From NCBI RefSeq assembly GCF_000507245.1, contig NC_023035.1, positions 1,067,001 to 1,131,000 on the forward strand: 64,000 bases of DNA, in the 5' to 3' direction. Numbering within the stretch: the first letter of the stretch is position 1; each line of letters begins with the position of its first letter. The DNA comes from Salinispira pacifica. Lineage in GTDB: Bacteria; Spirochaetota; Spirochaetia; DSM-27196; Salinispiraceae. The notes beneath the pieces are model-generated. The model saw nothing but the letters and a program-made list of their open reading frames with translations, did no database searches and had not been told where the DNA came from. The position numbers and the translations under genes are program-made. Positions 10,115-18,638 of the stretch are shown piece after piece.

Positions 10115-11223
10115 AGGATGCTGTCCGGATCAGTGTATTCCAGATCGAATGCGTCCGCCACACCCTTGTAGGTGATTTTTCCGTTATAGAGATTCAGCCC
10201 CAGCTTCAGCGCATTGTCTTCCTTGCAGGCTTTTTCCACACCCTTCCCGGCGATTGCCAAGCCGTAGGAGAGGGTGGTGCTGGTGAGGGCAAGGGTGGAT
10301 GTCCGGGAAACCGCCCCGGGCATGTTGGCCACGCAGTAATGCTGAATGCCGTCCACGGTATACACCGGATCGTCGTGGGTGGTGGGCTTGGATGTTTCGA
10401 AGCATCCTCCCTGGTCGATGGCTACATCCACCAGCAGGGCGCCGGTTTTCATTTTCGAAAGATCCTCCCGGCGGATCAGACGGGGGGCCTTTGCTCCCGG
10501 AATCAGCACTGCGCCGATAATCAGATCGCTTTCTTCCAGAACCTTATCGATATTGGCCTGGGTGGAGTAGAGGGTGCTCAGCTGACCGTGATACAGCTGA
10601 TCCAGCTCTTCAAGTCTGCCGGCGTTGATATCCAGAATGGTTACCTCTGCTCCCATTCCCATGGCAATCTGGGCGGCATTGGTTCCAACAACCCCTCCTC
10701 CCAGGATGGCCACTTTGCCCCGTGCAACTCCCGGAACACCGCCCAGCAGCACTCCCCGGCCGCCGAAGGGTTTTTCCAGATACTTGGCTCCCTCCTGGGC
10801 ACTGAGCCGGCCGGCAATCTCGCTCATGGGTTTGAGACAGGGAAGCAGACCCTTCTGAGGTTCAATGGTTTCGTAGGCAATGGCTTTTACCCCCTTCTTC
10901 ATCAGTCCCCTGGTCTGGGCTTCGTCGGCTGCAAGATGCAGATATGTGTAGAGAATCTGATCCTTGCGGAGCATTTCTATCTCGACGGGCTGTGGCTCTT
11001 TCACCTTCACAATCATGTCCGCAGCTTTGAACACTTCTGCGGCACCGTCGATCAGCTGTGCTCCCGCTTCCAGATACTCTTCATTGGTGAATCCCGCTCC
11101 AAGACCTGCGTCCTTTTCAACCAGAACCGAATGACCTCTCCCGATGTATGCCTGTACGCATTGGGGGGTGAGCCCGATCCGGTATTCATGCCGTTTAATC
11201 TCCCGCACTGTTCCTACAACCAT
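10111..11223 (-). CDS. ald: Alanine dehydrogenase
   Basis: NAD-dependent alanine dehydrogenase: L-alanine + NAD+ + H2O to pyruvate + ammonia + NADH, cytosolic. At 370 residues it has the family length. Visible landmarks: REIKRHEYRIGLTP at the N-terminus, VKVKEP with the substrate-contacting Lys, YTYLHLAAD with the catalytic His, a nucleotide-binding GGGVVGTNAAQIA, and PGAVSRTSTLALT. The start at 11223 has GGAGG five bases upstream; the longer frame from 11235 would read through that ribosome site. Next to ortB it would oxidise the alanine released by the thiolase. It shares an operon with the Lrp-type gene downstream. Confidence 0.95.
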   Translation of the reverse strand: MVVGTVREIKRHEYRIGLTPQCVQAYIGRGHSVLVEKDAGLGAGFTNEEYLEAGAQLIDGAAEVFKAADMIVKVKEPQPVEIEMLRKDQILYTYLHLAADEAQTRGLMKKGVKAIAYETIEPQKGLLPCLKPMSEIAGRLSAQEGAKYLEKPFGGRGVLLGGVPGVARGKVAILGGGVVGTNAAQIAMGMGAEVTILDINAGRLEELDQLYHGQLSTLYSTQANIDKVLEESDLIIGAVLIPGAKAPRLIRREDLSKMKTGALLVDVAIDQGGCFETSKPTTHDDPVYTVDGIQHYCVANMPGAVSRTSTLALTSTTLSYGLAIAGKGVEKACKEDNALKLGLNLYNGKITYKGVADAFDLEYTDPDSIL

Positions 11224-11297
11224 CTGAACCTCCATTCCTTTGGTTTGAGATTATCACGAATTACGTAAAATGAGAAATAATATATACGAAAATCGCA

Positions 11298-12716
11298 TTA
11301 TTCATGGGATATTATCTCCAGAGCATCCATCAGCCCGGCCTGATCCAGCCGGGTTTCGGCCATGAGAAAGTCAATATCCTGGGTTTCAAGTTCCCTTCCC
11401 GCCGTATTAATATCTGTTCCTTCCAGGGCGTGTTTCAGGTAGCTGTGCTGAAGCCGGGATATGGGAATATCCCTTACCTGGATCTGCCGGGGATCGGCGG
11501 GGATGACAATGCGCCGGCCGGGCAGGTTTTCTTCAGGGTTCCCCCGGTACACTTCTATTCCCATGGATTTTGCCAGATTGAGCTGGGCAATGGGATGTTT
11601 TCCCGCCCCGGTGTACTCCGTCTCCTGGACCACCAGAATTTCATCTTCGGGGATCTGCTGAGCCATGGCGAAAGCCGCCGCCAGAGATGTATTTCCCGCA
11701 GGACCCCGCTCCATCCCCTCCATCTCCGCCAGAGCCTGGGTCATGTAAAACACTTCCCCCTGACTCACGGTGACGAAACGGTCCATGTAGCGCAAAGGGC
11801 GGGCTGCGCTCCGGGGAACATCCGATCTGTCGGGCCAGGTGGTGAAGGGGATGGAAAACCCCGTGTGGCCCGTTGTGAACGACTTCCGGTTGAAATCCCT
11901 GTCCGAGGCCATGTGCAGCCCCTGGAGATCCACGCTTGCCCCCACGATGCTGCATTCTTCCGCACCGGCGGCCTTCAGCCCCCGGGCGGTACCGGTGAGA
12001 TTGCCTCCGCCGGCGTTGGTGGCGATCACCGTATGGGGCCGCTTCCCGGTGAGTTCCTCCACCTGCTCCACAATCTCCCAGCCCAGACTTTCCACACCAA
12101 GAATGGCCTGGGGGGTGTAGAGGGATGCGTTGTAGTACCCTGTCTCTTCCAGGGCCAGCAGAAACTGATAAAACAGCTCCGGGCCCACCGAGAGGCGCAG
12201 CACTTCCGCCCCGTAGGACTCGCAGGCCCGGGTCTTCTCTGCAATTTCCGGCTGCTCAATTCCCCGGGAGTCGAAACTCTCCTGGACAATAATGCTTCCC
12301 AGACCGTACTTGCAGGCCTGGCTTGCCACTGCGGCGCCGTAATTGCCGCTGGAAGCCGCCGCAATCCCGGGGTAGCCCAGGCGGCAGGCCTCATAGGCGG
12401 ACATGGATGCTCGTCGGTCCTTGTATGACCCAGAGGGGTTGGCCGCTTCATCCTTCACAAAGATCCGTGCGCCCATTCCCGGCCGGGCCAGGGAGCGGGC
12501 GATTGCACTCAGGTTCTTCAATTCCACCAAGGGAGTATTTCCCACAGCCACCTGGCGCTGAATTCTGCGGATATCATCAATTGCATACCCCGTATCAGCC
12601 AGCATCCCTTCGTAGTCGAAGGCCAGACGTCCCCGGGCGTACTTCCCGTAATCGATGCCCACCGAGCTGCGCATGATTTCACTCTTCCGGGCCATCACTT
12701 CCTGGTAGCTGTTCAT
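11298..12716 (-). CDS. ortB: 2-amino-4-oxopentanoate thiolase, beta subunit (PLP-dependent)
   Basis: PLP fold-type II protein of 472 residues, at first glance threonine-synthase-like. Its size and its ATGA overlap with a small OrtA-like gene identify it as OrtB. With OrtA it cleaves 2-amino-4-oxopentanoate with CoA to alanine and acetyl-CoA, the last step of oxidative ornithine fermentation. The PLP lysine lies in NPSGSYKDRRASM near residue 108. The phosphate-binding glycine loop is NAGGGNLTG. A Shine-Dalgarno AAGGAGGAG sits just before the start. The ald gene, 75 bp downstream on the same strand, uses one product. Confidence 0.88.
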   Translation of the reverse strand: MNSYQEVMARKSEIMRSSVGIDYGKYARGRLAFDYEGMLADTGYAIDDIRRIQRQVAVGNTPLVELKNLSAIARSLARPGMGARIFVKDEAANPSGSYKDRRASMSAYEACRLGYPGIAAASSGNYGAAVASQACKYGLGSIIVQESFDSRGIEQPEIAEKTRACESYGAEVLRLSVGPELFYQFLLALEETGYYNASLYTPQAILGVESLGWEIVEQVEELTGKRPHTVIATNAGGGNLTGTARGLKAAGAEECSIVGASVDLQGLHMASDRDFNRKSFTTGHTGFSIPFTTWPDRSDVPRSAARPLRYMDRFVTVSQGEVFYMTQALAEMEGMERGPAGNTSLAAAFAMAQQIPEDEILVVQETEYTGAGKHPIAQLNLAKSMGIEVYRGNPEENLPGRRIVIPADPRQIQVRDIPISRLQHSYLKHALEGTDINTAGRELETQDIDFLMAETRLDQAGLMDALEIISHE

Positions 12717-13024
12717 TTCTCCTCCTTTCGGAGTTGGGCAAGCCGCTCTCTCAGCTGGGGACCTACATGACCGAGTTCGGGAACGGGTGCACCGAAACCG
12801 TGACTGTATTCGGGGTTTACCGCCGTCAGGGTTCCCTCCATAGTTCTCCCGGCCGCCGTACGGATCCGGACAATGGAGCCCTTCTCGCCATCATGGAGAA
12901 GTTCGCCCTTCACCTTCATTTCCAGGTCAACCGCTGCCGTATCTTCCGGCACCCGTGGAGCTCGCTGCCCCCGGGGAAGAAGAACCATATGGATATCAAC
13001 CAGGGTTCCGGCCTTAACTGTCAT
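12713..13024 (-). CDS. ortA: 2-amino-4-oxopentanoate thiolase, alpha subunit
   Basis: Small protein of about 103 residues matching OrtA by size and content. It begins MTVKAGTLVDIHMVLLPRGQ and includes VNPEYSHGFGAPVPEL; the family is the small partner of OrtB. The frame opens at 13117, but a clear AGGAG lies seven bases before ATG 13024 (or four before the adjacent ATG 13027), and the upstream part overlaps promoter and operator DNA, so the short start is preferred. The stop overlaps ortB by 4 bp. It is transcribed divergently from arcA across a 137-bp region holding two copies of the TTACTA-N6-TAGTAA palindrome. Confidence 0.85.
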   Translation of the reverse strand: MTVKAGTLVDIHMVLLPRGQRAPRVPEDTAAVDLEMKVKGELLHDGEKGSIVRIRTAAGRTMEGTLTAVNPEYSHGFGAPVPELGHVGPQLRERLAQLRKEEK

Positions 13025-13067
13025 CATATTTCTCCTTTTCCCTTGGGATCTCACCTGTATTCTATCA

Positions 13068-13085
13068 TAACTACTTCGATAGTAA
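13068..13085. promoter_or_regulatory. Putative operator palindrome, ortA side
   Basis: TAACTACTTCGATAGTAA: arms TAACTA and TAGTAA around a 6-bp spacer, one mismatch from the perfect palindrome at ord/arcC. Read on the minus strand it is followed three bases later by TAGAAT, a -10 candidate for ortA, so binding here would overlap the promoter. Confidence 0.6.
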
Positions 13086-13119
13086 TAAAACAAATTTGCA
13101 GGTAAAGCGCTTTTCACTG

Positions 13120-13137
13120 TTACTATTTCAGTGGTAA
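13120..13137. promoter_or_regulatory. Putative operator palindrome, arcA side
   Basis: TTACTATTTCAGTGGTAA has the same TTACTA-N6-TAGTAA layout with one mismatch. It abuts a TATAAT at 13138-13143, the -10 candidate for arcA, so the site fills the -35/-10 spacer. The arcA ATG is 17 bp beyond the -10. Confidence 0.6.
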
Positions 13138-13160
13138 TATAATCTCCATTGGAGAACGGT

Positions 13161-14396
13161 ATGAGTAACAGATCACATCCCCTGCTTCAAATCCGGTCGG
13201 AAATTGATCCTCTGAAGACCATTCTGCTTCACCGTCCCAGCAGGGAGCTGGAGCAGCTGATCCCCAAGTATCTGGATGAAATGCTTTTTGAGGATATTCC
13301 CTACCTGGAGCAAATGCAGAAGGAACACGATGAATTCGCCCTGCAGCTCACAAGCAGAGGCATCGAAGTGCTCTACTTCGAGAATCTGCTGAAAGAAACC
13401 CTGGCCCAGCAGGATGCCCGGGTACAGATCGTCAATACGGTAATTGATGAGCTGCACGTGAACTCCGCATCATTAAAAGAAGATATCCGCCAGCTCCTGC
13501 TCTCCCGCTCCTCCGGGGAATTGGCCCAAACCCTGCTCGCAGGTCTGAGCAAGAATGAAGTTCCCCATTCCGCCGATGAAAAACGCCTATCGTTTTATAT
13601 TAAGGAAGGATTTCCCTTCTACCTGGACCCTCTGCCGAACCTCTATTTCTCCCGGGATTACGGCACGGTGATCGGAAACCGGCTTTCGGTGAACACCATG
13701 AAGGCCCGGGCCCGGAAACGGGAAAGTATGCTCCTTGAGCAGATCGCCAGATATCATCGCCGCTTCACCTCTGCCGGGGTGGATCTCTGGCATCATTATA
13801 ATGAAAAAGACAGCATAGAGGGCGGGGATATTCTCATTCTCAGCCCGGAAGTAATAGCCATCGGCTGCAGCGCCCGGACAAGTCCCGAGGGAATAGAAGA
13901 ACTGGCAGAGCGGATCTTTGAAAAAGATACAGGGTTCCGGGAAGTTCTGGTTCTTCAAATCCCCTTCGCCCGGGCATACATGCATCTGGATACGGTGTTC
14001 ACCATGGTTGACCGGGATAAATTCAGCATATTTCCGGGGATCGCCGAACACATCAAGGTGTTCTCCATTAAACCCGGTTCCAAGGGCGGGCTCAGCATCA
14101 TCCCCCGGGAAAACCTGAAAAAAACCCTGAGTGAAAGCCTGGGGCTCAGGGGCATACAGCTCATCGAGACCGGCGGCGGGGACCTGCTCACCGCCGAACG
14201 GGAACAGTGGAACGACGGAACCAACACCCTGGCGATTTCCCCGGGCTGTGTGGTCACCTACCGCCGGAATACCGTGTCCAACGACATCCTCAGGAAACAC
14301 AACATCGAGGTGGTGGAAATTCCAGGCTCGGAACTGGTGAGAGGGCGGGGCGGTCCCCGCTGCATGAGCATGCCCCTGTACCGGGAAACGGAATAG
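13161..14396 (+). CDS. arcA: Arginine deiminase
   Basis: Hydrolyses L-arginine to L-citrulline and ammonia in the cytosol, the first step of the arginine deiminase route. At 411 residues it has the family length. Visible motifs: SEIDPLKTILLHRPSREL at the N-terminus, IEGGDILIL, YMHLDTVFTMVD (catalytic His with adjacent Asp), and the C-terminal GRGGPRCMSMP loop with the nucleophilic Cys about 11 residues from the end. ATG 13161 is chosen over TTG 13149, as GGAG lies six bases upstream. Divergent from ortA; followed 172 bp later by the carbamoyltransferase gene. Confidence 0.95.
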   Translation: MSNRSHPLLQIRSEIDPLKTILLHRPSRELEQLIPKYLDEMLFEDIPYLEQMQKEHDEFALQLTSRGIEVLYFENLLKETLAQQDARVQIVNTVIDELHVNSASLKEDIRQLLLSRSSGELAQTLLAGLSKNEVPHSADEKRLSFYIKEGFPFYLDPLPNLYFSRDYGTVIGNRLSVNTMKARARKRESMLLEQIARYHRRFTSAGVDLWHHYNEKDSIEGGDILILSPEVIAIGCSARTSPEGIEELAERIFEKDTGFREVLVLQIPFARAYMHLDTVFTMVDRDKFSIFPGIAEHIKVFSIKPGSKGGLSIIPRENLKKTLSESLGLRGIQLIETGGGDLLTAEREQWNDGTNTLAISPGCVVTYRRNTVSNDILRKHNIEVVEIPGSELVRGRGGPRCMSMPLYRETE

Positions 14397-14568
14397 CCCG
14401 TTTTCTCCCTGTCCACCAGGGTAAAGACGGCCGTTTTTAAAGCAGTCTGTGATGATACATTCATAAAGTTCCGATAGAATATGGAACCGGGACCGGGAGT
14501 CCCGGATGAAAATACAGATATCAGATGCAATGCTCAGATATCAATTGAAACAGCCCGAAGGAGACAGC

Positions 14569-15564
14569 ATGCCGATCAATGTAAAAGGAAGACATTTCCT
14601 CACCCTCAAGGATTTCAGCCCAGCCGAAATAGAATACCTGCTTATGCTCAGCCGGGACCTGAAGAATAAAAAACGCTCAGGTATCCGGGGGAATCTGCTG
14701 GATGGAAAGAACATCGTCCTCCTTTTTGAAAAAACATCCACCCGCACCAGAGCGGCCTTTGAAACCGCCGCCTTCGATGAAGGGGGACGGGTAACCTTTC
14801 TCAGCAACAGCCAGATGGGGAAAAAGGAATCCATTGAAGATACCGCCAGAGTTCTTGGAAGATACTATGACGGCATAGAATTCCGGGGCTTCAAACAGGA
14901 AACCGTGGATGAACTGGCCCGATATGCGGGAGTACCGGTGTGGAACGGTCTTACTGATATGTATCATCCGACTCAGGTGCTGGCGGATCTTCTCACCATC
15001 CAGGAGCATTGCGAAAAGCCCCTGAACCAGGTGAAGTTTGTGTTCGTGGGGGACGCCCGGAACAACATGGGGAACAGCCTGATGATCGGAGCGGTGAAAA
15101 TGGGCATGCATTTCACCGCCGTTGCCCCTAAACAGCTCCACCCCCAGGAATCCCTGGTGGCGGAAATGAAGGAACTTGCAAAGGAAACCGGGGCAGTGAT
15201 CGAACTCACCGATGACGTACAAGCAGGGGTGAAGGATGCCGATGCAATTTATTCCGATGTATGGGTTTCCATGGGTGAAGAAGATCAGTTTGAAGAGCGC
15301 ATTAAACTTCTCAAGCCCTACCAGGTAAACATGGATATGATCAGGGGCACCGGAAACGATCAGGTGCTGTTCCTCCATTGCCTGCCCTCCTTCCACGATA
15401 CCAAAACTCAGATCGGTCAGGAGATTTACGAGAAATTCGGGCTGAAAGAGATGGAAGTGACCGATGAGGTGTTCCGAAGCAGGCACTCTGTGGTGTTCGA
15501 CGAGGCGGAAAACCGTCTTCACACCATTAAAGCGGTGATGGTGGCCACCATCGGGGACCTTTAA
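14569..15564 (+). CDS. arcB: Ornithine carbamoyltransferase (catabolic direction likely)
   Basis: Transcarbamylase converting citrulline + phosphate to ornithine + carbamoyl phosphate when it works in arginine breakdown. The carbamoyl-phosphate motif STRTRAAFE is near residue 57, followed by [24 protein letters not shown], and HCLPSFHD (ornithine-site Cys). The length is 331 residues. The start at 14569 is set by AGGAG five bases upstream; the frame extends to 14506 but that part has no family similarity. The direction of catalysis is inferred from arcA upstream and from arcC and the ornithine-fermentation genes in the window; the sequence does not distinguish ArcB from anabolic ArgF. Confidence 0.92.
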   Translation: MPINVKGRHFLTLKDFSPAEIEYLLMLSRDLKNKKRSGIRGNLLDGKNIVLLFEKTSTRTRAAFETAAFDEGGRVTFLSNSQMGKKESIEDTARVLGRYYDGIEFRGFKQETVDELARYAGVPVWNGLTDMYHPTQVLADLLTIQEHCEKPLNQVKFVFVGDARNNMGNSLMIGAVKMGMHFTAVAPKQLHPQESLVAEMKELAKETGAVIELTDDVQAGVKDADAIYSDVWVSMGEEDQFEERIKLLKPYQVNMDMIRGTGNDQVLFLHCLPSFHDTKTQIGQEIYEKFGLKEMEVTDEVFRSRHSVVFDEAENRLHTIKAVMVATIGDL

Positions 15565-15884
15565 AACCAGAGCTTGCCCATACCCCCCGGGAGCCGGCGC
15601 CTGCACCCGGGATCTGCGCCTCCTGCCGGCCCTGCGCCCGGAATGGGCGCCCCCTGCCGGCTGGGGCGGCACATATGCGGGAGCGGTTTGAAACCACCCA
15701 TGCCCACAGATTCTCACGTATAATAAATTACTTTTATTACGTGATGCTTTTTCCGGAGTGAGGCTGATGTTCGAACTTCCGCAATTTGTTCGCCGGGGTG
15801 CGGTGGGGTGGGGTCATCAGCTGGGTCGTAGATGAGATTTTGAAATGACAGGTTCAGGAGATAGTAATGATAACGCTATATCTA
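15565..15884. other. Intergenic region between arcB and the CRISPR array
   Basis: 320 bp without a convincing gene. The first part is GC-rich with imperfect repeats of a CCTGCGCCCGG-like unit (15598-15665). At 15714-15744 there is an AT-rich inverted repeat, TCACGTATAATAAA against TTTATTACGTGA, with one bulged base. It could be an operator or a weak terminator. No T-run makes a standard terminator for arcB. The last 40 bp before the first repeat are AT-richer but have no obvious leader motif. Confidence 0.5.
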
Positions 15885-17877
15885 ATAGTGGCTTGAATCA
15901 GATCTTTGAAATGGTAGAATCCGACCGGCGGCGCTTAGACGGGTTGCCTGTTGTGGCTTGAATCAGATCTTTGAAATGGTAGAATTCTCGAAAGTGGGTC
16001 ATTCCCAAAGAGTCTGTTGTGGCTTGAATCAGATCTTTGAAATGGTAGAATTTATAGTACAGATCAATTTGCAGATCTTGTGTTGTGGCTTGAATCAGAT
16101 CTTTGAAATGGTAGAATCGGTGTTGACATCATGCGATGGGTGTTTGTGTTGTGGCTTGAATCAGATCTTTGAAATGGTAGAATTGTTGTTATAGCTAATG
16201 ATTCTTATAGTGGGTTGTGGCTTGAATCAGATCTTTGAAATGGTAGAATCTGTGCTGAAAAGAATTAAATCTATTAGTCGTTGTGGCTTAAATCAGATCT
16301 TTGAAATGGTAGAATTATGCTTCAGGTCCATGCTCAGGCCGTACTGTTGTGGCTTGAATCAGATCTTTGAAATGGTAGAATATCCCATTCTAAAAGAGGA
16401 AAGTCATGATTGTTGTGGCTTGAATCAGATCTTTGAAATGGTAGAATCGTCAGCGATATCATAACCAGGAGTGAGTGGTTGTGGCTTGAATCAGATCTTT
16501 GAAATGGTAGAATGCGCATCAGCCCGTCCTTCCCCGGTCTTGAGTTGTGGCTTGAATCAGATCTTTGAAATGGTAGAATTTTTAGGAGGACACAATCAAC
16601 TGGCGGATAGTTGTGGCTTGAATCAGATCTTTGAAATGGTAGAATGCGTTTTATTGAAAGTGGGACACCTATCCCGTTGTGGCTTGAATCAGATCTTTGA
16701 AATGGTAGAATGCAGAAAACATCGTATCGTCGCTTTCGGTTGTTGTGGCTTGAATCAGATCTTTGAAATGGTAGAATTTTCAACGGTATTCACTATGTCC
16801 ACCACTTGTTGTGGCTTGAATCAGATCTTTGAAATGGTAGAATGAAACAGAAATTTTTTACTTTCTGATGGGTGTTGTGGCTTGAATCAGATCTTTGAAA
16901 TGGTAGAATCAGCATTGATATATCATAAATAATGTCAGTGTTGTGGCTTGAATCAGATCTTTGAAATGGTAGAATATAACCGAAGCAGACATAAATCGGT
17001 TGGCCGTTGTGGCTTGAATCAGATCTTTGAAATGGTAGAATATATTCTTCGTACCAGCTGTTCAGCATTTCGTTGTGGCTTGAATCAGATCTTTGAAATG
17101 GTAGAATCCGACCCGAACGACCAGGGAAACAACTTGAGTTGTGGCTTGAATCAGATCTTTGAAATGGTAGAATCATAACCTCCTCTTTGCTGTAAAGGCC
17201 AGAGTTGTGGCTTGAATCAGATCTTTGAAATGGTAGAATCGGCTTCGTTTCGGCTTTCTCCGGTCTCAAGTTGTGGCTTGAATCAGATCTTTGAAATGGT
17301 AGAATAATCGGATTCAGCCCTTAAGCTGCGGCGGAGTTGTGGCTTGAATCAGATCTTTGAAATGGTAGAATTGGACACCGCCGGTGATATTCTCGTAGAT
17401 AGTTGTGGCTTGAATCAGATCTTTGAAATGGTAGAATTGTCAATATCTATCCCTATTTGCTTCGGGTGTTGTGGCTTGAATCAGATCTTTGAAATGGTAG
17501 AATAGAGTGGATAGAAATTAAACAGCCCTGCCGGTTGTGGCTTGAATCAGATCTTTGAAATGGTAGAATTCAGCCGGGGCGCATCCGGTCAGAGGGGCAG
17601 TTGTGGCTTGAATCAGATCTTTGAAATGGTAGAATGATAGACGAATTAAAGAAGCCAGGGCGGTAGTTGTGGCTTGAATCAGATCTTTGAAATGGTAGAA
17701 TGCTCCATTAGCTTATTAGCAGACCACAGCGGTTGTGGCTTGAATCAGATCTTTGAAATGGTAGAATTGACATCACACGATATAAGGTTTCCCGTTGGTT
17801 GTGGCTTGAATCAGATCTTTGAAATGGTAGAATTGGGGTTATTATTTTCATAAACCCTGTTGAGTTGTGGCTTGAAT
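15885..17877 (+). CRISPR. CRISPR array, first segment (30 full repeats plus the 5' part of repeat 31)
   Basis: Direct repeats of 36 bp starting GTTGTGGCTTGAATC and ending GAAATGGTAGAAT, with 30-bp spacers (29 bp for the first); repeat starts run 15950, 16016 and so on at a strict 66-bp period to 17798. The first copy (15885) has substitutions at repeat positions 1 and 3, and the copy at 16280 has G to A at position 11; the others read identical. The ends (GTTGTGG.../...AAT) match the layout of Neisseria-type II-C repeats, which sets the crRNA sense to the plus strand. Repeat 31 is cut after 14 bases by the IS66 element. Confidence 0.98.
17870..17877. repeat. IS66 target-site duplication, left copy
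   Basis: GCTTGAAT, identical to 20232-20239. These eight bases are part of the CRISPR repeat itself. Eight-bp duplications are characteristic of IS66-family transposition. Confidence 0.92.
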
Positions 17878-17948
17878 GTAACCGTCAATTTACCAGGCCC
17901 TGCACAACCTGAGCTTTAGATGGAATAATTCTTCCACATGGAGGAATT

Positions 17949-18251
17949 ATGGATAAAAAAGTAGAGAAATGGAAGGCTATCACCGATCAATGGCGGGAAA
18001 GTGGACAAACCCAAAAGGAGTTCTGCCGAAATCACGAAATCAAGCTTTCAACGCTACATTACTGGATGAAGCGGGTTAAGAATTCCATGACCAGTGAATC
18101 TCCAAATCGGGATCTGGTCCACATTGAACCGAAGGGGCGCATGGCTTCTTCCAATGATATAGTAATAGAGATTGATCGAAGGTTTCGCATCATGGTGCCG
18201 GATAGAATCTCCTCCGAACGTCTGCAAGCAGTTTTGGCGGCATTCCGGTGA
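17949..18251 (+). CDS. tnpA: IS66 accessory protein TnpA
   Basis: Protein of 100 residues with an N-terminal helix-turn-helix of the IS66 TnpA/orfA type: WRESGQTQKEFCRNHEIKLSTLHYWMKR. It is a small accessory protein needed with TnpB for IS66 transposition; its precise role is not settled. The stop overlaps the tnpB GTG start by 4 bp. Only 71 bp separate it from the left end. Confidence 0.92.
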   Translation: MDKKVEKWKAITDQWRESGQTQKEFCRNHEIKLSTLHYWMKRVKNSMTSESPNRDLVHIEPKGRMASSNDIVIEIDRRFRIMVPDRISSERLQAVLAAFR

Positions 18252-18595
18252 TTCCTGATCTGTCCCAACTGGATATTTATGTCCGTCCAGGTGTTACTGA
18301 TATGCGCAAGCAGGTGAACGGTTTATCGGAAATTGTCGAGCAGAAGATGAACCACTTGGCCATGTCTGGATCCTTGTTTCTGTTCTGCAATCGGAACCGG
18401 AGATTACTCAAATGTATCTGGTGGGACCGCAACGGGTTCTGTCTGTGGCTCAAGCGGTTGGAAAAAGACCGCTTTCCCTGGCCGGACACCGAGGAACAGG
18501 CAAAGCAGATCACCACAGCCCAACTACAGATGATTCTGGACGGCATTGATTTTTGGCACGCCCATAAGGCAATTGAGTATGTCGAATGTAACTGA
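18248..18595 (+). CDS. tnpB: IS66 accessory protein TnpB
   Basis: Protein of 115 residues matching IS66 Orf2/TnpB. It shows VRPGVTDMRKQVNGLS, LFLFCNRNRRLLKCIWWDRNGFCLWLKRLE and a C-terminal DGIDFWHAHK. The GTG start overlaps tnpA, so the pair is translationally coupled. Full family length, with no frameshift. Confidence 0.93.
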   Translation: MIPDLSQLDIYVRPGVTDMRKQVNGLSEIVEQKMNHLAMSGSLFLFCNRNRRLLKCIWWDRNGFCLWLKRLEKDRFPWPDTEEQAKQITTAQLQMILDGIDFWHAHKAIEYVECN

Positions 18596-18638
18596 AATGA
18601 CTTCCCTCAACTGCTGAGTCCATGCTAGAATTTAGATC

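Noticed and set aside
11298-12716. Threonine synthase or diaminopropionate ammonia-lyase
   Set aside because: The fold type is shared, but the coupled OrtA-like gene and the ornithine pathway context favour the thiolase subunit.
15958-17269. Several open frames on both strands within the CRISPR array (repeated GLNQIFEMVE or ILPFQRSDSSHN peptides)
   Set aside because: The 66-bp unit is a multiple of 3 and stop-free in some frames, so the repeats create periodic peptides. No ribosome sites or family similarity.
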